Below are positions 1 to 10,469 of a stretch of 64,000 nucleotides of DNA, piece after piece; within the stretch, counting starts at the first letter, position 1, and the number at the start of each line of letters is the position of its first letter. The notes under the pieces are model-generated. The model saw only the letters and a list, made by a program, of their open reading frames with translations, had not been told where the DNA came from and searched no databases. The stretch comes from Bacillus sp. MM2020_4 (lineage in GTDB: Bacteria; Bacillota; Bacilli; Bacillales; Cytobacillaceae). The translations under genes and the position numbers were made by a program. The DNA lies in contig NZ_JAANMZ010000025.1 in the NCBI RefSeq assembly GCF_011250555.1, forward strand, positions 1 to 64,000, read 5' to 3'.

Positions 1-26
1 TCCCCAGGCTCTTTTCAAATTGAAAA

Positions 27-3074
<3,048 letters not shown>

Positions 3075-3130
3075 TTATATAGTATACAAAAACTATTTTA
3101 CAGACTATTTAGGCGTTTTCAATAAATTTA

Positions 3131-3148
3131 ATGAATCGATTGATTCAT
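3131..3148 (-). promoter_or_regulatory. Palindrome upstream of lacZ, possible operator
   Basis: ATGAATC-N4-GATTCAT, a 7-bp inverted repeat about 80 bp upstream of the lacZ start. Its size and place suit a repressor or activator site, but no adjacent regulator gene identifies the protein. A weak cre-like stretch lies at 3108-3121 (two mismatches). Confidence 0.3.
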
Positions 3149-3172
3149 TTCCCATACGCCGACTCACTATCA

Positions 3173-3212
3173 CAGCAAAAAGGCATCATCAAATGGATAA
3201 TGCCTTTTTGCT
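3173..3212 (-). terminator. Terminator after guaD
   Basis: Perfect 14-bp inverted repeat (CAGCAAAAAGGCAT / ATGCCTTTTTGCTG) with a 12-nt loop. The T-run is within the stem end. It lies 50 bp beyond the guaD stop and, being symmetrical, could act in both directions. Confidence 0.7.
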
Positions 3213-3262
3213 GTGTCCACCACAGGTGGAAAGGTGTCCATAAGTGGTGCCTGACACCCTTT
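3213..3262. repeat. Composite palindromic intergenic repeat, copy 1
   Basis: Contains TGTCCACC-ACAGGTGGA followed by GGTGTC...GTGGTGCCTGACACC. The same two modules recur elsewhere in the window (6901-6946; single modules at 3831, 10415, 12014 and 13111). It abuts the stop codon of guaD. Confidence 0.7.
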
Positions 3263-3731
3263 AATAGTTCTTCTTATTTGGTTTGCTGATCCAAGCGTTG
3301 AAGGGTGCATATGTATTGGGCGGGAGGACTCGGAACATTGGGATACTTCGCTGATTCGGGGGCAGGTTTAGTTGTTGATAGATAAATTGATCGTCAAATC
3401 CAATCTTCGCTGCATCCTCATTCGTACAACCATAGTACACTATTTTTAGTCTCGCCCAAAAAATAGCTCCAAGGCACATCGGGCACGGCTCACAGCTCGT
3501 ATAAAGTTCACAATCTGTTAATTGAAAGCTATTCAAAACCTTACATGCCGCCCGGATAGCTTGCATTTCGGCGTGTGCAGTCGGATCCTTTAGGGTGGTC
3601 ACCTGGTTACGCCCGACACTAATCACCTGCCCATTTTTAACGATTACGGCTCCAAACGGACCTCCACCGTTAGTAATTACATTGTCATAGGCCACATCAA
3701 CCGCCATCTTCATAAATATTTCTTCCCTCAT
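3261..3731 (-). CDS. guaD: Guanine deaminase
   Basis: Converts guanine to xanthine and ammonia in purine salvage; cytoplasmic zinc enzyme of the cytidine-deaminase fold. The 156-residue length equals Bacillus GuaD. Zinc ligands and catalytic residue are visible as H53-A-E55 and C83-P-M-C86 in the signature TSCEPCPMCLGA. The C-terminal segment ending in KKNY resembles the domain-swapped tail of Bacillus GuaD. It sits between two palindromic repeats and appears monocistronic. Could also act on related bases, but similarity to GuaD rather than TadA is clear because the tail and FDDQFIYQ segment are GuaD-like. Confidence 0.9.
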   Translation of the reverse strand: MREEIFMKMAVDVAYDNVITNGGGPFGAVIVKNGQVISVGRNQVTTLKDPTAHAEMQAIRAACKVLNSFQLTDCELYTSCEPCPMCLGAIFWARLKIVYYGCTNEDAAKIGFDDQFIYQQLNLPPNQRSIPMFRVLPPNTYAPFNAWISKPNKKNY

Positions 3732-3830
3732 GATCTGCCCCCAATCGTTTAAGACGCAACCTTCATCCTAAAGATATTATCCGATCAGGGGAAAAAGAAG
3801 GGAAAATTAAATACACTTTATACCAACAAA

Positions 3831-3870
3831 AAAGGGTGACAGGCACCGCATGCGGTGCCTGTCACCCTTT
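3831..3870. repeat. Perfect 40-bp palindrome (GGTGCCTGTCACC family)
   Basis: AAAGGGTGACAGGCACCGCA followed directly by its exact reverse complement. It lies 18 bp beyond the stop of the AgcS symporter gene, so it can also serve as the terminator hairpin of that gene. Member of the repeat family described in the findings. Confidence 0.85.
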
Positions 3871-3887
3871 CCACTATTTACACATTA

Positions 3888-5315
3888 TTAGCCTAGTTTT
3901 CTCTTCGGTTTTACATTTGTTGGGGCGGCTTCCCATGCTTCTACGTTTTTAAGTCCTTCTATATTAGAAGTGTAGAATACTGGATTTTGACCGTTCGCCT
4001 TTTGCTTTTTATAATCGGCTAGTGCCGCGAAAGCAATTTTCCCAAGAAGAAGAACTGCGATTAAGTTGATGATCGCCATCAGTCCCATGAATAAATCGGC
4101 AAGGCTCCAAACAAAGCTTAGTTCCGCCAGTGAACCGAAGGCAACCATTCCAACTACTGCCACACGGTATAGGTTGAGAACCACCTTGTTATTTTTTATA
4201 AAATCAATATTGGATTCACCATAATAGTAGTTGCCGACCACAGAACTGAAGGCAAATAAAAATACGATGACCGCAAGGAAAATTCCTGCCCACGATCCTA
4301 ATGATCCCTCAAGTGCATTTTGCGTTAAGATAATTCCATTACCTTCTTTAGACGTATAAAGGCCTGATAAAAGAATAATAAATGCTGTCGAGCTGCAAAT
4401 AACAAGGGTGTCGACGAATACACCAAGCGATTGAATCAAACCTTGTTTGACAGGGTGGCTAACTTCTGCCGTAGCTGCTGCGTTCGGTGCACTACCCATA
4501 CCAGCTTCGTTTGAAAACAAACCACGTTTAATTCCGTTCATCATCGCGGCACCAATTGCTCCCCCAGCTGCTTCTTTAATGCCAAAGGCACTTTCAAAGA
4601 TCAACTTAAACACACCGGGAATTTCAGAAAGATTTGTGACCATGATATATAAGGCAATTAAAATATAGGCACCTGCCATAACCGGTACCATCCATTCTGC
4701 CACTTTGGCAATTCGTTTAAGTCCACCAAAAATGATCACTGCCGTAATAACAGATAGCACAATCGCCACTATCGTTTTATTAAATCCAAAGGAATTGTTT
4801 AATGAACTTGTAATCGTGTTTGCTTGAACAGAGTTAAAAGCCAGTCCAAACGTGAGTGAGATTAGGACGGCAAATGTGACCCCCATCCAGCGGGCATTTA
4901 ATGCTTTTTCCATATAATAAGCAGGTCCGCCTCGGAAAGTGTCTCCATCCTTCACCTTGAAAATTTGTGCCAGAGTACTTTCCACAAATGCAGAGGCCGA
5001 TCCAATCAACGCAATTAGCCACATCCAAAATACGGCTCCCGGTCCGCCGGTAGTGATTGCAATCGCTACACCTGCCAGATTCCCCGTTCCAACGCGCGAA
5101 GCTGTGCTGATACAAAAGGCTTGAAAGGATGATATCCCCTTCTTATCGCCCGTTGCTCCTTCCCCCATTAAGCGGAACATCTCGCCCACCATTCGGAACT
5201 GAACAAACTTTGACCGGAAAGTAAAATAAAGCCCTGAGCCAATTAATAAAATGATTAGAACATATGACCACAGCAATGTATTGGTTCCATTCACAAAACT
5301 TTCAATTATCTTCAT
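3888..5315 (-). CDS. Sodium:alanine/amino-acid symporter (AgcS/DAACS family)
   Basis: Cytoplasmic-membrane importer of small neutral amino acids (alanine, glycine or glutamine) driven by Na+ or H+. The 475 residues hold about 10-11 hydrophobic helices. Family landmarks are seen: FRGGPAYYMEKAL near residue 130, the STASRVGTGNLAGVA segment near residue 70, and the GIKRGLFSNEAGMGSAPNAAATA signature near residue 265. Closest in style to Bacillus YrbD/AlsT. ATG start with a GGGAGATGAG-like site upstream. Monocistronic. The exact amino acid cannot be told from sequence. Confidence 0.9.
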   Translation of the reverse strand: MKIIESFVNGTNTLLWSYVLIILLIGSGLYFTFRSKFVQFRMVGEMFRLMGEGATGDKKGISSFQAFCISTASRVGTGNLAGVAIAITTGGPGAVFWMWLIALIGSASAFVESTLAQIFKVKDGDTFRGGPAYYMEKALNARWMGVTFAVLISLTFGLAFNSVQANTITSSLNNSFGFNKTIVAIVLSVITAVIIFGGLKRIAKVAEWMVPVMAGAYILIALYIMVTNLSEIPGVFKLIFESAFGIKEAAGGAIGAAMMNGIKRGLFSNEAGMGSAPNAAATAEVSHPVKQGLIQSLGVFVDTLVICSSTAFIILLSGLYTSKEGNGIILTQNALEGSLGSWAGIFLAVIVFLFAFSSVVGNYYYGESNIDFIKNNKVVLNLYRVAVVGMVAFGSLAELSFVWSLADLFMGLMAIINLIAVLLLGKIAFAALADYKKQKANGQNPVFYTSNIEGLKNVEAWEAAPTNVKPKRKLG

Positions 5316-5615
5316 TTTCTCATCTCCCTCTTTATCTCTTCTTTTGATATACCGATATAATTTAACAAATTCTCAGAAATATGGCAATGTATGAAGTTTC
5401 CAGTGGTGGCGATTACTTGAATAAACCGGCAGCAAGCCAATTTATGGAATATTGTTTTTTGAAAATATGATATAATCGCAATAATGTAAAAAATAGGTCG
5501 TTATATACAGAAATATTATGTAAAATAGAAGTACAGGTTCGACATTACCTTGCCCTGTAAATTAAAAGCATATATTGGCTTACTTCATCAAACTTTTGGA
5601 AGGGATTTAACTACG
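5316..5615. other. Divergent intergenic region
   Basis: The 300 bp between the symporter and the diguanylate cyclase must contain two divergent promoters. A TATAAT at 5471-5476 is a candidate -10 for the rightward gene but has no good -35 at 17 bp. No RNA or operator was recognised. Confidence 0.4.
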
Positions 5616-6863
5616 ATGGTTAAAGCAAGGTTATACGACACAACGCTCTTTCTGACTGCATTGGTAGTCGCTTTAAGTTCATCCGGACTTTTGGTTACCA
5701 ATTCCAACTATATAAAGACCTTACTCATATTCTGGTTTTTTGCTAGTTTATACTATCGTCTAAGGGTATTTTACAAAAATGGCAGTATCAATATTGACTA
5801 TGGAATTAGTTATGATTTAGCAATGGTGCTTTTTGCCGGGCCGCTCGGCTTATTTGTATTTGAGACGATTTATCGCTTTTCGGTTTATTTTTATCGAAAG
5901 TGGACTAAAACAGCCGATCCCAGCGAATTTTTTGATACGTTTTATAATATTGGCTGTTTTGTTATTACTAACTCACTGGCCTTTCTACTATTCCAGTACT
6001 TTCATAGTAGTTTCGAAACACTTCCCTTTGGCTTCTGGATCCTGATCTTCTTATTGGTTTGTATTTCCTCCTATTTATCTGGTACTTTCATGGTGATTGT
6101 ATTTATTATTTTGGGCGAGCTGCAATCATTTAAGGAAGGGTTCGAGTTTATTTTTAAAAGTATAAGCTTGCTTGATTACGGCAAGGTTGCGATCACCAAT
6201 GGCCTGCTGCTGCTATTTCTCCAAGACGGGAAATGGGAATGGTTGATTAGCGTATTTATATTGAATTACATCGTTAGCCGCTCGTTTTATTCAAAGTCTC
6301 AAAGTATTCAAAATAAGCTTGAACGAGACCAATTTGAACAAATGGCCTATACAGACTTTTTGACGGGCGTTTCCAACCGTACCTTCATGGATAAAAAAAT
6401 GGCGGAGTTAAATCAAACAGGTGAAAATATCGGCATTGTCGTATGTGATATTGATAAATTCAAGAGAATTAATGATAGTTTCAATCACGCCGTGGGCGAT
6501 AAAGTGATTCAGCACTTTGCAGCTGCCTTAAAAACCTATCTCTCGAAAGAGGATTATTTGTTTAGAAGCGGCGGGGAGGAATTTACGCTTTGTCTAAGAA
6601 ACAGAAGCTTTGATCAGACGGAGGAGCTTGTGAAAAGGATGCAAAAAGGACTTGAACGCAATTTAGTCAATGTGGAGTTCAACGGGGCGGAGATTTCAAT
6701 TTCCTATACAGCTTCATTTGGTCTCTATTTCTATAAAGTTCATGAACAGCTCTCCATGGAAAAAGCCTATATTCTAGCAGACCAACTAATGTTCCAATCC
6801 AAACAATCCGGAAGAAACAAAGTTTCTGCCATAAACGGCCTTTCCCCCTCAAAAGCAATCTAA
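5616..6863 (+). CDS. Membrane-bound diguanylate cyclase (GGDEF)
   Basis: Makes cyclic di-GMP from two GTP. About six membrane helices in the first 220 residues are followed by a GGDEF domain with intact active site GGEEF near residue 320 (RSGGEEFTL) and the substrate motif YTDFLTGVSNR. The start at ATG 5616 is chosen because GGAAGGG lies 11 nt upstream; an upstream in-frame TTG at 5550 lacks such a site. The protein is then 415 residues. The N-terminal part is probably a sensor but matches no input domain I can name. No EAL domain here; a separate GGDEF-EAL protein is encoded at 36099-38297. Confidence 0.88.
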   Translation: MVKARLYDTTLFLTALVVALSSSGLLVTNSNYIKTLLIFWFFASLYYRLRVFYKNGSINIDYGISYDLAMVLFAGPLGLFVFETIYRFSVYFYRKWTKTADPSEFFDTFYNIGCFVITNSLAFLLFQYFHSSFETLPFGFWILIFLLVCISSYLSGTFMVIVFIILGELQSFKEGFEFIFKSISLLDYGKVAITNGLLLLFLQDGKWEWLISVFILNYIVSRSFYSKSQSIQNKLERDQFEQMAYTDFLTGVSNRTFMDKKMAELNQTGENIGIVVCDIDKFKRINDSFNHAVGDKVIQHFAAALKTYLSKEDYLFRSGGEEFTLCLRNRSFDQTEELVKRMQKGLERNLVNVEFNGAEISISYTASFGLYFYKVHEQLSMEKAYILADQLMFQSKQSGRNKVSAINGLSPSKAI

Positions 6864-6864
6864 C

Positions 6865-6899
6865 AAAAGAAGCGGATCAACCAGCCGCTTCTTTCGTTT
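6865..6899 (+). terminator. Terminator after diguanylate cyclase
   Basis: AAGAAGCGG...CCGCTTCTT hairpin followed by TCGTTTT, starting just after the stop codon. Confidence 0.7.
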
Positions 6900-6900
6900 T

Positions 6901-6946
6901 GGTGTCCACCCCATGTGGACAGTGTCTTTTTATGGTGCCTGTCACC
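6901..6946. repeat. Composite palindromic intergenic repeat, copy 2
   Basis: TGTCCACCCCATGTGGACA palindrome followed by ATGGTGCCTGTCACCAT. Same two-module layout as 3213-3262. It lies between convergent genes and abuts the bioY stop. Confidence 0.75.
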
Positions 6947-6952
6947 ATTACG

Positions 6953-7546
6953 CTATGATGCACGTTTTAAATGTTTGAAATGCCCTTTTGAGAGGACGGT
7001 TTTTTCTAGGCGATGGGCCATGATTCCGGCGCAGACGGCAAGGATGATGTCCTTTGGCAGCGGGGCAACCATCCATAGCCATGCCATTTTGTATGTAAAT
7101 CCTTCCGGTGCTGCCGCCCAGAGTTTATATGCATAGTACATCCAGTTTGTTCCGAATAGATAGTTTACTGCCATTCCTAGTAAGGATGCGATGATAAAGG
7201 CGGCCATACTTTTCTTCTTCTCGACAATCTTTCCAATGATAAAAGCAGTGAATATATAGGAAATAATAAAGCCGAAGGTAGGCCTAAAGATAATGGAAGG
7301 ACCTCCGATAAAACCGGCAAAGACCGGAACCCCCACAAAACCCACTAACATATAAACAGTCATCGCTATCGATCCTAACCGGCTGCCCAAAATAGCCCCT
7401 GCTAAAATAGCAAAAAAAGTTTGCAACGTAATCGGAACCCCGCCAACTTGTAAAAACGGAGCTATCGTAGCAATGTTCGCACCAATGGCCATTAGTGCTA
7501 CAAACATTCCCGCAAGCGTTAAATCAAGTGCCCTTAATTTCTTCAT
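6953..7546 (-). CDS. bioY: Biotin transporter substrate-binding subunit BioY
   Basis: S component of an ECF-type biotin importer; can work alone or with EcfA/EcfT. About six membrane helices over 197 residues with the BioY hallmarks VGGVPITLQTFFAILAGAILG near residue 35 and the GGPSIIFRPTFGFIISY segment near residue 80. ATG at 7546 is chosen because AGTGGGG precedes it by 8 nt; the longer ORF starting six codons earlier contains that site. An inverted repeat matching the BirA operator lies upstream, so biotin repression is expected. Monocistronic; no EcfAT in the window. Confidence 0.93.
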   Translation of the reverse strand: MKKLRALDLTLAGMFVALMAIGANIATIAPFLQVGGVPITLQTFFAILAGAILGSRLGSIAMTVYMLVGFVGVPVFAGFIGGPSIIFRPTFGFIISYIFTAFIIGKIVEKKKSMAAFIIASLLGMAVNYLFGTNWMYYAYKLWAAAPEGFTYKMAWLWMVAPLPKDIILAVCAGIMAHRLEKTVLSKGHFKHLKRAS

Positions 7547-7589
7547 ATTCGTTCCCCACTTCAAAAATGAAATAATTTCTTATAACTCT

Positions 7590-7619
7590 AAAATAAATGG
7601 TGGGATACGTCATTGTCAA
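7590..7619 (-). promoter_or_regulatory. bioY promoter
   Basis: Reading leftward, TTGACA (7614-7619) and TATTTT (7590-7595) are 18 bp apart. The -35 hexamer lies inside the left arm of the BirA-type operator, so bound BirA would block RNA polymerase. Confidence 0.55.
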
Positions 7620-7645
7620 CCAAAATATATAATCAGTTAACAATT
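7612..7645 (-). promoter_or_regulatory. BirA (biotin) operator of bioY
   Basis: ATTGTCAAC - 15 nt - GTTAACAATT. This is the Bacillus-type biotin operator layout (TTGTTAAC-N15-GTTAACAA) with one mismatch. Being directly upstream of bioY makes the assignment strong. BirA with biotinyl-AMP is the expected repressor. Confidence 0.82.
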
Positions 7646-7756
7646 AAAAATAATACAGCTTACTGTGATGACGAACCAAAGTAGTGAGGATTGTTGATAT
7701 TTTTACTCTTTACCGCTGTAAATGACAAAATTGACCGAAAATTCGACAAAAACCCT

Positions 7757-7785
7757 TTGACATACTCCAAAATTAAAGGTATATT
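7757..7785 (+). promoter_or_regulatory. Sigma-A promoter of the NSS symporter gene
   Basis: TTGACA (7757-7762), 17-bp spacer, TATATT (7780-7785), about 60 bp before the start codon. Confidence 0.7.
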
Positions 7786-7846
7786 AAGATAACGAAATAA
7801 TTATCTGAATTTTTACAATAGTGATATTGTTTAGGAGGAATTACTT

Positions 7847-9352
7847 ATGGAAAATCGACAGCAATGGGGATCAAGATACGGCTTTATTATGGCAGCCGTT
7901 GGCTCGGCAGTCGGATTAGGGAATATTTGGAGGTTCCCTGCTGTTGCCTATGAAAACGGTGGAGGGGCATTTTTCTTACCTTATTTATTCGCCTTATTAA
8001 CCGCAGGAATCCCCATTCTCATAATGGAATTTACCATTGGACATAAATATAGAGGTTCGGCACCACTTTCACTGTTTCGGATCAATAAGAAGGCAGAATG
8101 GCTTGGTTGGTGGCAGGTTCTAATCTCCTTCGTCATTTGTACCTATTATGCCGTCATCGTGGCGTGGGCGATTAAATACACCATCTTTTCATTTGGTACC
8201 CAGTGGGGCTCAGATCCAGGTAAATTCTTATTTGGAAAAGTATTAAAATTATCCGATAAGCCCGGAGAGATTGGAAGTTTGGTTCCGGGTGTCGTCATTC
8301 CGTTGCTATTTGTTTGGGCAGTTACTCTGTTTGTTCTTTATCGAGGCGTGTCGAAAGGAATCGAAAAACTAAATAAGATCTTCCTTCCAACCCTTGTCGT
8401 TATGTTTATGATCATCGTCGTTCGTGCTGTAACACTTGATGGTGCAACTGAAGGTTTAAATGCCTTCTTTAAACCCAACTGGGATATGATTTTTAACGGA
8501 AAAGTATGGATCGCAGCTTATGGACAAATATTCTTCTCATTATCCATCGGTTTTGCCATCATGCTAACTTATTCTAGCTATCTACCAAAAAAATCGGATA
8601 TTAGTAATAATGCATTTATTACGGCTTTTGCTAATTCAGGATTTGAATTGCTTTCAGGAATTGGTGTTTTTGCTGCATTAGGATTTATGGCGAAACAGCA
8701 AGGTGTACCAATTGATGAAGTGGTTAGCAGTGGCATTGGTCTTGCATTCGTTGTTTTCCCTAGCATCATAAATGAGTTCCCTGGCATGAATGGATTATTC
8801 GGAGTCTTGTTCTTCCTTTCCCTTGTTTTTGCCGGAATGACATCACTGATCTCCATTGTAGAGACATTTGTGGCTGGCGTTCAGGAGAAATTCAATATAT
8901 CTCGGACAAAAGCTGTATTGACAGGTGGTCTTGTCGCTACTGTTATCTCATTACTCTTTGCCACAAACGGCGGCCTTTATTTACTTGATGTGGTCGATTA
9001 TTTCATTAATAACTTTGGTGTTGTTTTAGCTGGCTTAGTAGAAGTACTATTAATTGCTTGGTTCTTTAAGGAATTAAACGGTTTGCAGTCGCATACAAAT
9101 GAGGTTTCTGATATACGGATTGGTTCATGGTGGAAGGTGTGCATCAGTTTCGTAACGCCGCTAGTGCTTGGTTACATGATGTTTGACAACATCCGCCAGA
9201 ACGTAAAGCAAAATTACGAAAGTTACCCGACATCCCTTATTCTTTATGCCGGATTGTTCGTAGTCGCAGCGACCATCGTTATCGCCATCCTACTATCCAT
9301 AAAAGGCTGGAAATCTTCAGAGAAAACGTCTGAAAAAAAGGAGGTTGCTTAA
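7847..9352 (+). CDS. metP: Neurotransmitter:sodium symporter family transporter (methionine/alanine importer MetP-like)
   Basis: Na+-coupled importer in the cytoplasmic membrane, 501 residues with 11-12 helices. The N-terminal signature GSAVGLGNIWRFPAVAYENG (residues about 17-36) carries the LeuT-type Na+ and substrate binding residues. Related to Bacillus YocR/YhdH. The start has AGGAGG 7-8 nt upstream. A 35-codon gene of the MetS type follows after 1 bp, which is how the large and small subunits of the corynebacterial MetPS methionine/alanine importer are arranged. This context is the reason for the substrate call; the family assignment alone would be safer. Confidence 0.87.
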   Translation: MENRQQWGSRYGFIMAAVGSAVGLGNIWRFPAVAYENGGGAFFLPYLFALLTAGIPILIMEFTIGHKYRGSAPLSLFRINKKAEWLGWWQVLISFVICTYYAVIVAWAIKYTIFSFGTQWGSDPGKFLFGKVLKLSDKPGEIGSLVPGVVIPLLFVWAVTLFVLYRGVSKGIEKLNKIFLPTLVVMFMIIVVRAVTLDGATEGLNAFFKPNWDMIFNGKVWIAAYGQIFFSLSIGFAIMLTYSSYLPKKSDISNNAFITAFANSGFELLSGIGVFAALGFMAKQQGVPIDEVVSSGIGLAFVVFPSIINEFPGMNGLFGVLFFLSLVFAGMTSLISIVETFVAGVQEKFNISRTKAVLTGGLVATVISLLFATNGGLYLLDVVDYFINNFGVVLAGLVEVLLIAWFFKELNGLQSHTNEVSDIRIGSWWKVCISFVTPLVLGYMMFDNIRQNVKQNYESYPTSLILYAGLFVVAATIVIAILLSIKGWKSSEKTSEKKEVA

Positions 9353-9353
9353 C

Positions 9354-9461
9354 ATGTCAGCCAGCGCATTAACAATGATGGGAATCGGAATGGTCATCAT
9401 CTGGGGCGGTTTAGCAGCGAGTATCCTCAACGTTGTCAGAGTCTCAAGGAAAAAATCATAA
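9354..9461 (+). CDS. metS: MetS-like small subunit of the NSS importer
   Basis: 35-residue single-span membrane protein, MSASALTMMGIGMVII... ending in basic RVSRKKS. One hydrophobic helix covers residues about 5-28, with a positive C-terminus expected inside the cell. GGAGG lies 8 nt upstream within the end of the preceding gene. Its size, sequence style and place right after an NSS transporter fit the methionine/alanine importer small subunit family. It is too short for most gene finders. Confidence 0.85.
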   Translation: MSASALTMMGIGMVIIWGGLAASILNVVRVSRKKS

Positions 9462-9483
9462 CCTGTTTCAGTTAAAAACATAG

Positions 9484-9523
9484 AAAGGATTGGGCGAAGA
9501 AAGAAAATCGCCCGATCCTTTTT
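9484..9523. terminator. Terminator after metPS, shared with the convergent small gene
   Basis: AAAGGATTGGGCGA - 10 nt - TCGCCCGATCCTTTTT. A near-perfect stem with T-run on the right and A-run on the left; it may act in both directions and touches the stop codon of the leftward 52-aa gene. Confidence 0.85.
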
Positions 9524-9680
9524 ATTTATGGCGGCAGTTTTTGCAGACTTTGATGGTTTGGTTTGTTTCTGTCTTATATGGATACAGGAGTTTTACTCCA
9601 GTTCTTTCGCACAGCGGGCATGTCCCACGTCCATTTGCAGGAAGGTAGCTGATCGTCTTTCCTCGGTTTCTTTTTGCCAT
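9522..9680 (-). CDS. Small zinc-ribbon-like protein, 52 aa
   Basis: The reading frame encodes MAKRNRGKTISYLPANGRG, then CPLC near residue 21 and CKNC near residue 46. Two CxxC pairs 22 residues apart suggest one structural zinc site. An in-frame stop three codons upstream fixes ATG 9680 as the only ATG start. The ribosome binding site is weak (GGA 12 nt and GGGGA next to the ATG). I recall similar short conserved proteins in Bacillus but no function is known to me. A longer 73-codon ORF in another frame overlaps it and lacks such features. Confidence 0.6.
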   Translation of the reverse strand: MAKRNRGKTISYLPANGRGTCPLCERTGVKLLYPYKTETNQTIKVCKNCRHK

Positions 9681-9869
9681 TCCCCATCATTCCAATCAAT
9701 ATAAAGGTCGTTTCTTTATTAAATGATGGACTGGCACAAATATTGTTAGGCAAATAATTGTTTTTGAGCGGAGCTAATGTCCTTGAAGGTTGCACGACAA
9801 TAAACCACTTTCCATAAGATAGGAATAAGAATTACGACTAATTTGAAGGGAAAGATGTGGTGCATATTT

Positions 9870-10406
9870 ATGAAGAATCCCCCGGCTTATCATCATTCGT
9901 TTCAAAATCTTCAAGAGAATGATTTGCCGTTCGAACAGGTTTTTGAACGAATTGTTACATTTATGAAAAGTGATCCGAAAGGGAATTTTCGCCTAATGGT
10001 GGGAACAGATTCACAAGTGCATAAATCATATACCCTTTTTATCACGGGCATTGTCATTCAAAATAAGGGAAATGGTGTGTGGGCATGCATTTCAAAGATG
10101 AAGGTTCCAAGGAAAATGATGCATTTACACGAGCGGATTTCTTTAGAACTCTCCTTAACCGAGGAAATCGTCTCGATGTTTACGGAGGAAAGGAAAAATG
10201 AATTGATTGCGGTCGTCCTCCCTCATTTATACCAAGGGGCGACCTTTACAATGGAAGGGCATATCGATATAGGCGCAGGCAAACGAAATAAAACAAGTGA
10301 ATTCGTCAAAGAAATGGTCACCCGCATGGAATCCATGGGAGTAGAACCGAAAATCAAACCCAACGCCTTCGTCGCCTCAAGCTACGCGAACCGGTACACC
10401 AAATAA
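9870..10406 (+). CDS. ykuK: Ribonuclease H-like YkuK family protein
   Basis: 178 residues from ATG 9870; in-frame TTG 9843 and ATG 9855 are possible alternatives but have poorly spaced sites. Family features are LMVGTDSQVHKSYTLF near residue 45 (first acidic motif of an RNase H fold) and HIDIGAGKRNKTSEFVKEMV near residue 135. Bacillus YkuK is uncharacterised; a nuclease-like fold is inferred from the family name. It stands alone and is followed at once by a palindromic repeat that may terminate both it and the convergent kinase gene. Confidence 0.8.
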   Translation: MKNPPAYHHSFQNLQENDLPFEQVFERIVTFMKSDPKGNFRLMVGTDSQVHKSYTLFITGIVIQNKGNGVWACISKMKVPRKMMHLHERISLELSLTEEIVSMFTEERKNELIAVVLPHLYQGATFTMEGHIDIGAGKRNKTSEFVKEMVTRMESMGVEPKIKPNAFVASSYANRYTK

Positions 10407-10414
10407 GCGCATTA

Positions 10415-10454
10415 AAGGGTGTCAGGCACCACGAAAGTGGTGCCTGACACCCTT
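10415..10454. repeat. Palindromic repeat between convergent genes
   Basis: AAGGGTGTCAGGCACCAC - GAAA - GTGGTGCCTGACACCCTT, a perfect 18-bp stem with a GNRA-type tetraloop. It lies between ykuK and the kinase gene, which both end here, and is probably a bidirectional terminator as well as a member of the repeat family. Confidence 0.85.
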
Positions 10455-10469
10455 GCTACGATAACCATA

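Noticed and set aside
3108..3121. cre site upstream of lacZ
   Set aside because: Two mismatches at conserved positions; too weak to call.
4447..4668. ORFs opposite to or inside large genes (for example 4447-4668, 27882-28073, 49294-49719, 54807-55373)
   Set aside because: They are shadows of well-supported genes, with no ribosome site and low-complexity translations.
9574..9795. 73-codon ORF on the minus strand
   Set aside because: Overlaps the 52-aa CxxC protein in another frame and shows no domain or ribosome site.
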